Assembly: GCF_021531895.1 (NCBI RefSeq)
Contig: NZ_JAFBIX010000012.1
Coordinates: 1 to 64,000 of the forward strand
Length of the DNA: 64,000 bases
Direction of reading: 5' to 3'
Source: Faecalicatena contorta
Lineage (GTDB): Bacteria; Bacillota; Clostridia; Lachnospirales; Lachnospiraceae
Below are positions 1 to 8,539 of the stretch, in pieces. The notes beneath the pieces were generated by a model, which saw only the letters and a list, made by a program, of their open reading frames with translations, was not told the origin of the DNA and searched no databases. How positions within the stretch are numbered: position 1 is the stretch's first letter; every line of letters starts with the position of its first letter. Position numbers and translations under genes: made by a program.

Positions 1-94
1 TTTTTCAAGGCATAGTATCCTCTATGTCCAATGTTTATGTCCATTTCTCGCAAATTTCTTTTCCTGCACGATATTCAGTTGTCAATTTTCGCTT

Positions 95-117
95 GGAATC
101 TCATTCATTGAGATTCC
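95..117. other. Perfect 9-bp inverted repeat downstream of the T-box
   Basis: Two 9-bp arms (GGAATCTCA and its complement) enclose a 5-base loop. The repeat lies about 50 bp beyond the T-box terminator, towards the gene off the left edge. No T-run follows it on either strand, so it is not an obvious terminator. It could be an operator or an mRNA hairpin; its role is unknown. Confidence 0.5.
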
Positions 118-162
118 GAGAAGTTATATATTTTTCAGAGATAAATAGACTCTCGGGGACTT

Positions 163-455
163 TTATCATAATAAAAAAGCCTTCATCCCTCCTACAAGGG
201 ACAAAAGCTTCAAATTCTTCTGCGGTACCACCCAAATTGCCATATTACCGGCCTCTCAATTATGTACTATCATACATACCCTGTTGATAACGGATAGGGC
301 TCCCGTCAGCATCTACTCCCGAATACGGTTTCAAACTGCTCTCACAAGTCCATTCAATAAAGACTCTTACTGCTGCCATCCCACCACCGGCAACTCTCTG
401 GGAATAAATATCTTTATCTACTTCTCTTGTTCATCGATTTATCTCTTTACTACAG
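163..455 (-). promoter_or_regulatory. T-box leader, probably tRNA-Trp specific
   Basis: Read on the minus strand, the leader has a stem I with an AGTA motif on the 5' side of the specifier loop and GAA-TGG-A on the 3' side, bounded by matching ACAAG and CTTGT helix strands. It then has the conserved T-box TGGTACCGCA near 222-231 and a GC-rich hairpin with a T-run near 170-210 that works as terminator. T-box RNAs bind uncharged tRNA and then allow read-through. The specifier is read as UGG (Trp), so the regulated gene, beyond the left edge, should be trpS, a trp biosynthesis operon or a tryptophan transporter. The T-box call is firm; the specifier is a manual fold. Confidence 0.9.
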
Positions 456-458
456 TGA

Positions 459-487
459 AGTGTAGGTCTTTTTCTTATATTTGTCAA
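459..487 (-). promoter_or_regulatory. Sigma-A promoter of the T-box leader
   Basis: On the minus strand TTGACA (482-487) is followed after 17 bp by TACACT (459-464). It lies just after the yitT-family stop and starts transcription into the T-box leader. Confidence 0.65.
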
Positions 488-497
488 GAGATGACTT

Positions 498-1367
498 TTA
501 AATTTCGCTTATTTCTTCTTTGAATCCTTCTCCTACTACTTCGTTTGACTCCATAATAATCGTAAAGGCCTGTGGGTCAATCTGTCGGACCATCTTTTTG
601 ATTGTATACATCTGTTTGTTATTGCATGCACACATTACAACATCTTTCTTTTTCTTCGAATAGCTTCCCATTCCCTGAAGAATGGTGGAGCCTCTGCCGG
701 AATATTCGTCGATTTGTTCTGCGACTTCATCTCCATGTTCTGTCACGATCAACGTCATCTTTCCTTCATCGATACCGTACATGATTCTGTCCATCACAAT
801 TGCCATCAAATAGGTAACTATGATTCCATAAATCAGTCCGTCTACATCTTTAAAGACCAGAATCGTTCCCAGGAGAATCGTACAGATATCAAAACCGAAT
901 GTGATGACTCCAAGTGTCATATGCGGCTTTACTTTCTTGATTGCCATTGATATAAAGTCCTGGCCGCCGGTGGAAGAACCACGCATAAATATTGCAGCGT
1001 AGCCAATCCCACATAAAACCCCCATGCATAACGCAGCAAGCAGACGGCTTCCATTGTATACAGGGAACATTGGTGCTACATAATCCATTAAGATAGATGA
1101 TATAATCATACTTTTCACGGATTTTAAGAAAAATGTTCTTCCTAAAAATTTATAACAGAAGATGGAAACCGGAATGTTCAGTAAGATTGTTCCGATACCT
1201 ACCGGGATTCGGAATAAGTGATAGAGAATAATTGCGATTCCGGAAAATCCGGCCACCGGAAAATTCGCATTTAATGCGAAATTATAAACTCCAATTGCAA
1301 TAACCATGCCAGCCACAACATCCACCAAAATATCCATCGCCATCTCTTTTACTTTTGTCTGATTCAT
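498..1367 (-). CDS. YitT family membrane protein (DUF161 + DUF2179)
   Basis: This 289-residue protein has five or so hydrophobic segments in the first 200 residues (YitT/DUF161 membrane region) and a soluble C-terminal DUF2179 domain (about residues 205-285) with the GRGSTILQGMGSYS pattern typical of the family. The biochemical function is not settled; membrane transport is suspected. The start is supported by GGAGG 8 bases upstream. It seems to be a single gene: upstream is the end of dinB and downstream is an independent promoter for the T-box leader. Family assignment is firm, function unknown. Confidence 0.9.
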   Translation of the reverse strand: MNQTKVKEMAMDILVDVVAGMVIAIGVYNFALNANFPVAGFSGIAIILYHLFRIPVGIGTILLNIPVSIFCYKFLGRTFFLKSVKSMIISSILMDYVAPMFPVYNGSRLLAALCMGVLCGIGYAAIFMRGSSTGGQDFISMAIKKVKPHMTLGVITFGFDICTILLGTILVFKDVDGLIYGIIVTYLMAIVMDRIMYGIDEGKMTLIVTEHGDEVAEQIDEYSGRGSTILQGMGSYSKKKKDVVMCACNNKQMYTIKKMVRQIDPQAFTIIMESNEVVGEGFKEEISEI

Positions 1368-1482
1368 GCGAAAACCTCCTTCTATTTCATAGCAAAATAC
1401 CCATATTAACGCAAAAAAGAACAGCTACAAACTATAATAAATATAATTCGCATCTGCTCTTCTGATTATCAGTATATCTTTA

Positions 1483-2709
1483 TCAAATTTTTTTGTCAAC
1501 ACCACCAGCAGAAGTTTGTCCTTTTTGTACAATCTCTTTTCCATATTTCTTGCGCACTTTATCTAAAGCGGCATCCAATCTGGCAATTTTTTTCTCTCGC
1601 CGGATCTCTTCTTCGGATTTGACGGGAATGTCAAAAATACTTAATTGCTGCGGCTCGCTCTCTTCGACAAGCTTCGAGCTTCGGATTCCCAATAATCTGA
1701 TTGGTTCGCCATTCCACAACTCTCGGAACAATTGCATTGCCGCCATATATATGTCTTTCTTCTGATTGATAGCCTGTTCCACCTGCTTTTGATGAGATAC
1801 GCTTGTAAATGTGTGATATTTGATCTCCACACTCAGCATTCCTGCCTTTTGTCCGGCATTCCGAAGTCTTCTGGAAACACTTTCCGCCAGTTCATTCAGA
1901 ATCCTACCGGCTTCCTCTTCCGTCTCGACATCCTTTGGCAACGTCACGGAATTTCCGATTCCCTTGGCCTCTGCTTTCTCCTTCTCTACCCTGGACTCGT
2001 CCATCCCATTGGCAAATTCCCACAGTTTTCTCCCGTGGCTTTTCAAATGCAATTCTAATATGGCGGGATCTGTATTGGCAAGGTCTCCGATCGTATGGAT
2101 TTCCAGTTTATTCAGTGTCTCCACACTGGAGCGGCCCGCCATGAATAATTCTCGTACCGGAAGCGGCCACATTTTCACCGGAATCTCTTCCGGGAACAAC
2201 GTATGCACTTTATTCGGTTTTTCAAAATCAGATGCCATCTTCGCCAGCAGCTTATTACTGGATATTCCCACATTGACAGTAAAGCCAAATCTTCGGTACA
2301 CTTCATTCTTGATCTCCATGGCTCCCTCTACCGGGGAACTGTAATTTCCGGCGATCTCTGTAAAGTCCATATAACACTCATCCACACTGACCTGTTCAAT
2401 CTGATCCGTGTAACTTCTCAGAAAAACCATCAGCCGCTCACTATATTGATGATATAACTTATGATCTGGCGGCGCTGTCACAAGATTAGGACACTTGCGA
2501 AAGGCATTCGCAACAGGTTCTCCCGTACGAATGCCATACTTCTTCGCAGGAACAGACTTCGCCAGAACCACTCCGTGCCGGGACTTCTGATCTCCGCCGA
2601 TAATGGACGGAATGGTCCGAAGATCTACTTCTGCGCCATTTTTCAATTGTTCTACCGCTGTCCAGCTAAGATAAGCGGAATTTACATCGATATGAAATAT
2701 GATTGACAC
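1483..2709 (-). CDS. dinB: DNA polymerase IV, Y-family translesion polymerase
   Basis: The 408-residue product has the Y-family palm motifs: the first catalytic aspartate in FHIDVNSAYLSW near residue 8 and the SVDECYMDF motif near residue 105. Helix-hairpin-helix and little-finger regions follow. It copies damaged templates with low fidelity. The start is a GTG with AAGGAG 11 bases upstream, inside the last codons of clpB; the two genes are only 7 bp apart and should share a transcript. The DVNSAY form of motif I is a Firmicutes variant lying between the usual DinB and UmuC forms. A Y-family polymerase is certain; the Pol IV subclass is likely. Confidence 0.93.
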   Translation of the reverse strand: MSIIFHIDVNSAYLSWTAVEQLKNGAEVDLRTIPSIIGGDQKSRHGVVLAKSVPAKKYGIRTGEPVANAFRKCPNLVTAPPDHKLYHQYSERLMVFLRSYTDQIEQVSVDECYMDFTEIAGNYSSPVEGAMEIKNEVYRRFGFTVNVGISSNKLLAKMASDFEKPNKVHTLFPEEIPVKMWPLPVRELFMAGRSSVETLNKLEIHTIGDLANTDPAILELHLKSHGRKLWEFANGMDESRVEKEKAEAKGIGNSVTLPKDVETEEEAGRILNELAESVSRRLRNAGQKAGMLSVEIKYHTFTSVSHQKQVEQAINQKKDIYMAAMQLFRELWNGEPIRLLGIRSSKLVEESEPQQLSIFDIPVKSEEEIRREKKIARLDAALDKVRKKYGKEIVQKGQTSAGGVDKKI

Positions 2710-2716
2710 TTTCGAC

Positions 2717-5296
2717 CTAACTCCTTGCCGTTAGTCTGCCATTTTCCACGTCTATCACAATCGTATCCTGTGCACCCACATCCCCTTGAAGCATTAATTT
2801 TGCAGCAAGAGTCTCCACATTCTTCTGCAGATAACGCTTCAGCGGACGTGCTCCGTAAGTTGGATCATAACCGGCATCCACGATATAACTCTTTGCCGCA
2901 TCCGTAAGTGCAATCTGAATCTCTTTGTCATCCAGACGCTTGTTGACATCTGCTATTAATAAGTCAATAATGTCATAAATATTATCTTTCGTCAATGGTT
3001 TGAACATAATCGTCTCATCCAGACGATTCAGGAATTCCGGTCTGAAATGTGCCCGTAATTCTTCCATAACTGCCTGCTGGCTTGCTTCACTGATATTTCC
3101 CTGTTCATCAATACCGTCCAGCAGATAAGAAGAGCCGATATTAGAGGTCATGATCAGAATCGTATTCTTGAAGTCCACGGTACGTCCCTGTGAATCCGTA
3201 ATCCGTCCGTCATCCAATACTTGAAGCAATACATTAAATACATCTGGATGCGCTTTCTCAATCTCATCAAAAAGCACTACAGAATATGGTTTTCTGCGAA
3301 CTGCCTCTGTAAGCTGACCGCCTTCATCATATCCAACATATCCCGGAGGCGCTCCGATCAGTCGAGACACCGAGTACTTCTCCATATACTCACTCATATC
3401 GATTCGTACCATATTGTTCTCGTCATCAAAGAGGCTTTCTGCCAACGCCTTGGCAAGCTCTGTCTTACCTACACCGGTAGGACCAAGGAACAGAAAAGAA
3501 CCAATCGGTTTTGTCGGATCCTTAATTCCGGCTTTTGAACGGATAATTGCTTCGGTTACCAGCTCCACACCTTCATCCTGTCCGATAACACGCTTATGCA
3601 GTTCATCTGCCAGATGTAAAGTCTTGCTTCTCTCACTTTCATTCAGCTTAGCCACAGGAATCCCAGTCCATCGAGATACAATTCGCCCAATCTCTTCATC
3701 GGTTACACTTTCGTGAACCAGAGACATATCTTCATCCTTTACCTTCTCTTCCTCCGCTTCTAACTGCTTCTGCAACTGAGGCAGCCTTCCATACTGAAGC
3801 TCAGCTGCCTTCTCCAGATCATAAGAATGCTGCGCTTTCTCAATCTCTTTATTGACCTGTTCTATCTCTTCACGAATCTTCTGAACTCGTTCGATTCCAA
3901 CCTTCTCATTATCCCATTGCGCTTTCTTTCCTGCGAACTCTTCTCTAAGCTCTGCAAGCTCCTGCTGCAGGTGTTCCAGCCGTTCCTTACTGAGACGGTC
4001 ATCTTCTTTCTTAAGTGCAGCCTCTTCAATCTCCATCTGCATGATCTTACGCCGCAGTTCATCCAGCTCTGTCGGCATAGAATCCAGTTCTGTCTTAATC
4101 AGGGCACATGCCTCATCCACCAGGTCAATCGCCTTATCTGGTAAGAAACGATCGGAAATATAGCGATCTGACAATGTTGCCGCTGCTACCAGAGCACCAT
4201 CTGTAATCTTCACGCCATGGAATACTTCATACCGCTCTTTCAGTCCACGCAGAATAGAAATGGCATCTTCCACGGTAGGCTCATCTACGGTTACCGGCTG
4301 GAAACGACGTTCCAGTGCAGCATCTTTCTCAATGTACTGACGATATTCATCCAGGGTCGTAGCACCGATACAGTGCAGCTCTCCTCTTGCCAGCATTGGT
4401 TTTAACATGTTGCCGGCATCCATGGCACCGTCTGTCTTACCTGCACCTACAATCGTATGGAGCTCATCAATGAAAAGAATAATTCTGCCGTCGCTGTTCT
4501 TTACTTCCTCCAGCACTGCTTTCAGACGTTCCTCGAACTCTCCACGATATTTCGCACCTGCTACCAGCGCACCCATATCCAGTGAGAATATGGTCTTATC
4601 CTTCAAGCCTTCCGGTACATCTCCACGCACAATACGCTGAGCAAGGCCTTCAACTACTGCCGTCTTACCTACTCCCGGTTCTCCGATCAAAACCGGATTA
4701 TTCTTTGTTTTACGAGACAGAATACGAATCACATTACGGATCTCGGAATCACGTCCAATGACTGGATCCATCTTCTGCTCTCTGGCACGTTCTACAAGGT
4801 CAGAACCATATTTATTCAGAGTGTCATACGTATCCTCTGGATTATCGCTGGTCACGCGCTGATTGCCTCTGACTGTAGATAATGCCTGCAGGAATCCTTC
4901 CCTGCTGATTCCCATCTCCCGGAAAATCGTCTTCATCTCTTTGCTTGCATACTTCATAATGGACAAAAACAGATGTTCAACAGAAACATATTCATCTCCC
5001 ATCTGCTTTGCCTCATCTTCCGCATGAACCAGTGCATTGTTCAGATCCTGTCCTACATACTGCTGTCCGCCTTGAACCTTCGGGCGCTTCCTGAGTGCTT
5101 CTTCCACCCGATTGATCATGCTGCTTTTATCGAGTCCCATCTTCTCAATCAGCTTGAGAATCAGACTGTCATCCTGCGTCAGCAATGTGTAGAGCAGATG
5201 TTCCTGTGCAATCTCCTGGTTGCCATAATCCAATGCCACACGTTCACAGCCTTGAACAGCCTGTAATGATTTTTGCGTAAATTTATTAATATTCAT
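2717..5296 (-). CDS. clpB: ATP-dependent disaggregase ClpB
   Basis: Full-length Hsp100 chaperone of 859 residues. It has an N-terminal Clp-N repeat domain (about 1-145), AAA module 1 with Walker A GEPGVGKT (about 205), a long coiled-coil middle domain (about 400-520), and AAA module 2 with Walker A GPTGVGKT (about 605). There is no zinc finger or ClpP-binding loop, so it is ClpB and not ClpA, ClpC or ClpE. It extracts polypeptides from aggregates with DnaK. AGGAGG lies just upstream of the ATG. The promoter region carries a CIRCE operator, so HrcA control is expected. dinB follows after 7 bp. Confidence 0.97.
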   Translation of the reverse strand: MNINKFTQKSLQAVQGCERVALDYGNQEIAQEHLLYTLLTQDDSLILKLIEKMGLDKSSMINRVEEALRKRPKVQGGQQYVGQDLNNALVHAEDEAKQMGDEYVSVEHLFLSIMKYASKEMKTIFREMGISREGFLQALSTVRGNQRVTSDNPEDTYDTLNKYGSDLVERAREQKMDPVIGRDSEIRNVIRILSRKTKNNPVLIGEPGVGKTAVVEGLAQRIVRGDVPEGLKDKTIFSLDMGALVAGAKYRGEFEERLKAVLEEVKNSDGRIILFIDELHTIVGAGKTDGAMDAGNMLKPMLARGELHCIGATTLDEYRQYIEKDAALERRFQPVTVDEPTVEDAISILRGLKERYEVFHGVKITDGALVAAATLSDRYISDRFLPDKAIDLVDEACALIKTELDSMPTELDELRRKIMQMEIEEAALKKEDDRLSKERLEHLQQELAELREEFAGKKAQWDNEKVGIERVQKIREEIEQVNKEIEKAQHSYDLEKAAELQYGRLPQLQKQLEAEEEKVKDEDMSLVHESVTDEEIGRIVSRWTGIPVAKLNESERSKTLHLADELHKRVIGQDEGVELVTEAIIRSKAGIKDPTKPIGSFLFLGPTGVGKTELAKALAESLFDDENNMVRIDMSEYMEKYSVSRLIGAPPGYVGYDEGGQLTEAVRRKPYSVVLFDEIEKAHPDVFNVLLQVLDDGRITDSQGRTVDFKNTILIMTSNIGSSYLLDGIDEQGNISEASQQAVMEELRAHFRPEFLNRLDETIMFKPLTKDNIYDIIDLLIADVNKRLDDKEIQIALTDAAKSYIVDAGYDPTYGARPLKRYLQKNVETLAAKLMLQGDVGAQDTIVIDVENGRLTARS

Positions 5297-5314
5297 ACTG
5301 ACAACCTCCTATAT

Positions 5315-5359
5315 AAAAAGCGTTATTGTTCTATTTACGATATAACAATAACGCTTTTT
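5315..5359. promoter_or_regulatory. 16-bp perfect palindrome over the clpB -10 region
   Basis: Perfect 16-bp arms (5315-5330 and 5344-5359) enclose a 13-bp centre. On the minus strand TTGACA lies inside the CIRCE element and TATTGT, 17 bp downstream, lies inside the first arm, so transcription would start in the centre. The complete palindrome would then exist only in DNA, which suggests a second operator. If transcription started further upstream it would form a 5' UTR hairpin next to the ribosome binding site. Which regulator binds it is unknown. Confidence 0.6.
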
Positions 5360-5360
5360 G

Positions 5361-5387
5361 TTAGCACTGTCAAGTGTTGAGTGCTAA
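5361..5387 (-). promoter_or_regulatory. CIRCE operator (HrcA site) of clpB, one mismatch
   Basis: TTAGCACTG, nine bases, then GAGTGCTAA matches the CIRCE consensus (TTAGCACTC-N9-GAGTGCTAA) except for the last base of the first arm. It overlaps the probable -35 box (TTGACA on the minus strand). HrcA binding here would hold clpB, and probably dinB, off until heat or protein stress. Confidence 0.9.
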
Positions 5388-5418
5388 TATTTTCAGTTTT
5401 TTTGGAAATCATGTAAAG

Positions 5419-6282
5419 CTATTCCTTCAAAGAATAAATCCACATTGCTTTTATCTGGTCTGCAATCTCTGCATATACCCAAGTCTTATCACTGTTTTTC
5501 TGGCTAAACGGGTCATTGACCGTAACATTTCCACTTTCATACCCCGTTAACACGATGAAATGTCCAATTTTCGTAAAATCTCCTGGCCCTACACTGCAGA
5601 TAATTGGATGTCCGGCTGTTAGTTCTGCGCTCACCTGTTCTTCCGAAAGCAACCCCTCGTAGCAGGACAGATTCCAGTTTGCTCCGGCCTCACTCATGAA
5701 TTTCCAGTAAGTATCATTATTCTCATCTACATAAGAATTCTCCGTACCATATGCCGCCACTTTGGCAGGCGTAATCGACGGGTCTTCATTAAGTCCTGCC
5801 GCTACCATGGAAAGACAAGTAGGTCCACAGCCGCTGACGGCCACGATACTTGTTCCATAAGGTGCATATCCCCAACGTTCATCCCATTGGATCAGTTGTG
5901 GAATCTCTCCTGCTTCCAGATCATCCCCTATGGTATCAGCACTGGGGTCATCCTTTTTCTCGCCATAATCCTCTACAAAATCAATCGTTTCTTTATTCTT
6001 GCCCAGAAGATCGATGACACCTTCCGGATATCCATTTTCCTTGGCTTCCCTTTTTACACGCTCCAATCTCTGGGCTTCTGTTTCTACAGTCTCCTTCTCT
6101 TCTTTTTCTTGTTGTGTAATCTTCGTGGTTTCCTTTACTTCTGCTTCTTTTTTATGTCTTTGGATCTGGCAGCTTACCAGAGCCACGATAATCATTAACA
6201 AGACTCCCGCTATCACTAGCAATTGACGCCTTACTTGTTGCTTGCGTTTAGAATATTTCTTTCTTCTTTTTTGCTGGTACAT
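5419..6282 (-). CDS. C39-like cysteine peptidase, membrane-anchored
   Basis: The 287-residue protein starts with a very basic stretch, a membrane segment (about residues 21-41, ending in a Cys) and a charged linker. The C-terminal half (about 130-285) is a C39_2 papain-like domain with the catalytic Cys in VSGCGPTCLSM, His in GHFIVLTGY and Asp in VNDPF. It should act outside the cell on peptides or the wall; the substrate is unknown. No transporter domain is attached, unlike bacteriocin-processing C39 peptidases. It has its own sigma-A promoter and is followed by the clpB control region. Confidence 0.85.
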   Translation of the reverse strand: MYQQKRRKKYSKRKQQVRRQLLVIAGVLLMIIVALVSCQIQRHKKEAEVKETTKITQQEKEEKETVETEAQRLERVKREAKENGYPEGVIDLLGKNKETIDFVEDYGEKKDDPSADTIGDDLEAGEIPQLIQWDERWGYAPYGTSIVAVSGCGPTCLSMVAAGLNEDPSITPAKVAAYGTENSYVDENNDTYWKFMSEAGANWNLSCYEGLLSEEQVSAELTAGHPIICSVGPGDFTKIGHFIVLTGYESGNVTVNDPFSQKNSDKTWVYAEIADQIKAMWIYSLKE

Positions 6283-6381
6283 CTAGTTATTCATCCTCTC
6301 GTTGATCTAAATCATTCAATGAATCTATATCATAACTATGTCCGATGACATAATCTCAGTTTGCAAAACTTCATGACAGTA

Positions 6382-6410
6382 ATTATACTCCACCCGTGGT
6401 TATGTGACAA
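6382..6410 (-). promoter_or_regulatory. Sigma-A promoter of the C39-like peptidase
   Basis: On the minus strand TTGTCA (6405-6410) and a perfect TATAAT (6382-6387) are separated by 17 bp, about 100 bp upstream of the peptidase start. Confidence 0.7.
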
Positions 6411-6479
6411 CTTAAAGAATTCTTAATCCGTCCCAGAAAAAAATTTGAAAAATTTTTAACATTCTTTGATAATTTCCTC

Positions 6480-6508
6480 TTGCCTTTTTTCAAAAAAGAT
6501 GGTATTAT
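6480..6508 (+). promoter_or_regulatory. Sigma-A promoter of the tRNA pair
   Basis: TTGCCT (6480-6485) and TATTAT (6503-6508) are 17 bp apart and end 40 bp before tRNA-Pro. This is the likely promoter for both tRNA genes. Confidence 0.6.
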
Positions 6509-6548
6509 ATAACTCGTTCACGAGAGTGATTTCAATTAACAATTTCAT

Positions 6549-6623
6549 CGGGGTGTGGCTCAGCTTGGCTAGAGCGCCTGGTTTGGGACCAGGAGGTCGC
6601 AGGTTCGAATCCTGTCACCCCGA
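6549..6623 (+). tRNA. tRNA-Pro (UGG)
   Basis: The cloverleaf has acceptor strands CGGGGTG and CACCCCG with discriminator A, an anticodon stem CCTGG/CCAGG around the loop TTTGGGA (anticodon TGG), and the T-loop GTTCGAATC. The 3' CCA is not encoded. Confidence 0.97.
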
Positions 6624-6638
6624 TATTTATAACAACAT

Positions 6639-6709
6639 GCGGGTGTAGTTCAATGGTAGAACACCAGCCTTCCAAGCTGGATACGTGGGTTCGATTCCCA
6701 TCACCCGCT
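6639..6709 (+). tRNA. tRNA-Gly (UCC)
   Basis: Acceptor strands GCGGGTG and CACCCGC with discriminator T, an anticodon stem CCAGC/GCTGG around CTTCCAA (anticodon TCC), and the T-loop GTTCGATTC. It lies 15 bp after tRNA-Pro. CCA is not encoded. Confidence 0.97.
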
Positions 6710-6771
6710 TTTTTCATGCTCTTTTTTACAACGGGCTCAAATTATCAATAATATTAAAAGGAGGCACATGT

Positions 6772-7704
6772 ATGAAGATTGTATTTCTAGACGCCAAAAC
6801 AATCGGAGATGATATTGATCTGTCTGGCTACGACCAACTGGGAGAAGTTGTAAAGTACGCTTTTTCTACTTCTGATGAGGTACCTGCCAGAGTCACTGAT
6901 GCTGATGTTCTTGTTGTCAATAAAGTTCAGATTAACGAAACTACGATTGGACAGGCAAAAAACCTGAAACTTGTCTGTGTAACTGCAACAGGAACTAACA
7001 ACCTGGATAAAGATTATCTGGACAGTCGCGGCATTGCCTGGCGTAATGTAGCTGGATATTCCACAGAATCTGTTGCGCAGCATACTTTTGCCATGCTTTT
7101 CTACTTATTAGAGAAATTGCGCTATTATGATGACTATGTAAAAAAAGGACACTATGTAAATGATACGATTTTTACACATTTTGCCGAACATTTTTATGAA
7201 TTAAAAGGAAAGACCTGGGGTATTATCGGACTGGGCAATATCGGCAGACGAGTTGCCTCCATTGCTGAAGCATTTGGTTGTCATATCATCTACGCATCTC
7301 CATCTGGAAGTGCTCCACAAGACGGTTATCATCAGGTAGACATGGACACCTTACTGATGACCTCTGATATCATCTCCGTCCATGCCCCATTGAATCAATA
7401 TACAGAGAATCTGATGGACGGTGCAGCGTTCCACAAGATGAAATCAACCTGCATATTTTTGAATCTCGGTCGAGGACCTATCGTCGTCGAGCAAGCTCTG
7501 GCAGATGCACTGAACTGCAAAGAGATTGCTGCTGCAGGTCTGGATGTATTATGTGTAGAACCGATGAGTCCCGATAATCCGCTTCTTGCTATCAAGGACA
7601 GTAAAAAACTGTTTATCACTCCACATGTCGCATGGGCAAGCATTGAAGCAAGAACACGATTAATGGATATTATTCTGGAACAGATCAAAGAATATTTTGC
7701 ATAA
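6772..7704 (+). CDS. D-2-hydroxyacid dehydrogenase, NAD-dependent
   Basis: The 310-residue product belongs to the glycerate, lactate and phosphoglycerate dehydrogenase family. It has the Rossmann motif GIIGLGNIGRR (about residue 145), the NLGRGPIV segment with an Arg region, the catalytic Glu in LDVLCVEPM (about 262) and the catalytic His in ITPHVAW (about 285). It should reduce a 2-oxoacid to the D-2-hydroxyacid, or the reverse; the substrate cannot be read. I chose the ATG 9 bases after AAGGAGG rather than an upstream in-frame ATG lying in tRNA-Gly. A strong hairpin terminator follows. Confidence 0.93.
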   Translation: MKIVFLDAKTIGDDIDLSGYDQLGEVVKYAFSTSDEVPARVTDADVLVVNKVQINETTIGQAKNLKLVCVTATGTNNLDKDYLDSRGIAWRNVAGYSTESVAQHTFAMLFYLLEKLRYYDDYVKKGHYVNDTIFTHFAEHFYELKGKTWGIIGLGNIGRRVASIAEAFGCHIIYASPSGSAPQDGYHQVDMDTLLMTSDIISVHAPLNQYTENLMDGAAFHKMKSTCIFLNLGRGPIVVEQALADALNCKEIAAAGLDVLCVEPMSPDNPLLAIKDSKKLFITPHVAWASIEARTRLMDIILEQIKEYFA

Positions 7705-7708
7705 CAAA

Positions 7709-7755
7709 ACAGGCGCCACGATGCAATACCGATTGCATCATGCCGCCTGTGTTTT
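7709..7755. terminator. Bidirectional terminator
   Basis: Stacked stems ACAGGCG/CGCCTGT and ATGCAAT/ATTGCAT with a T-run on the plus strand lie between two converging genes. Confidence 0.8.
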
Positions 7756-8212
7756 ATTTTCTTATATTACCTATCGCAGTAAGGAATGCTCCAATTGCAA
7801 GATAGAAATCTCCAAGATTAGCCGTCAGCTTCGCCAAAAACGAATTTTCCACACGAAAACCTATATAATCAATGACTTTTCCTCTTACCAGTCGGTCAAA
7901 TATATTACTTGCCGCACCTGCACTTGCAATAGCAAGGCCTAACTTTTCCAGATAATGGCCTCTTCTCAAGAAAGCAAAGATATCATATCCCCAAAGTGAC
8001 AGCCCGGCAAAAGCAGAAGCTCCTTTTACGACCTTTGGATGATGGTCTAATGCATTCAACAGGAATCCTCTGTTATAGACCTTGCGGACAACTAGCTTTC
8101 CACCGCAAAATTCTTTCTGTTCGCCATGTTCCAGATTCTCTTCTACATACTGTTTGAACAGTTCATCCAATCCAAGCAAACCGGCAAACAGCCCTGTCAT
8201 CCATGAAAGCAT
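7754..8212 (-). CDS. LspA-like signal peptidase II
   Basis: The 152-residue membrane protein carries the signature of lipoprotein signal peptidases: an Asp in SNIFDRLVRGKVIDYIGF (about residues 103-120) and the second catalytic Asp in NLGDFYLAIG (about 130-140), with hydrophobic segments around them. LspA cleaves lipoproteins before the lipidated cysteine. The N-terminal part is divergent from typical LspA, so it may be a second paralogue beside a housekeeping copy. Its ATG directly follows the TAG stop of the upstream small gene, so translation should be coupled. Confidence 0.75.
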   Translation of the reverse strand: MLSWMTGLFAGLLGLDELFKQYVEENLEHGEQKEFCGGKLVVRKVYNRGFLLNALDHHPKVVKGASAFAGLSLWGYDIFAFLRRGHYLEKLGLAIASAGAASNIFDRLVRGKVIDYIGFRVENSFLAKLTANLGDFYLAIGAFLTAIGNIRK

Positions 8213-8509
8213 CTACATTCCCTCTTTGATTCTTACAATCTCTTCTTCCTGCTTTTCCATCTCCTCTTCGCGCTTTTCAATCTCTTCGCACAAAGTAATG
8301 TAATCAGTGTCTGCGACTTCACCTTTCTGGAATTTGTCATATACCATACGTCCAATGTCCATCAGATCTCTTTCATTCGCACGTTTTAACGAACGTACAT
8401 TACTTTTAATCTTTTGGATTTCCAGAGTATCTTCTGTCTTTTTCCCAATCTCGCCTGCTACATCTGATATTTTCTTTCCTAAATCTTCAAAAAAATCTGC
8501 CATATTCAT
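8213..8509 (-). CDS. Small coiled-coil protein of unknown function
   Basis: The 98-residue product is highly charged and helical: MADFFEDLGKKISDVAGEIG at the start and a Glu/Lys-rich coiled coil at the end (about 70-95). It has no membrane segment and no recognisable motif. GGAGA precedes the ATG at the right distance. It abuts the LspA-like gene and follows the S8 protease, so the three probably form a unit. It resembles small zinc-less YtxH-type or phage-shock-like helpers only in general composition; no function is claimed. Confidence 0.75.
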   Translation of the reverse strand: MNMADFFEDLGKKISDVAGEIGKKTEDTLEIQKIKSNVRSLKRANERDLMDIGRMVYDKFQKGEVADTDYITLCEEIEKREEEMEKQEEEIVRIKEGM

Positions 8510-8539
8510 CGTCTCCTTCTTATCTTCTGAATCCTGCCA

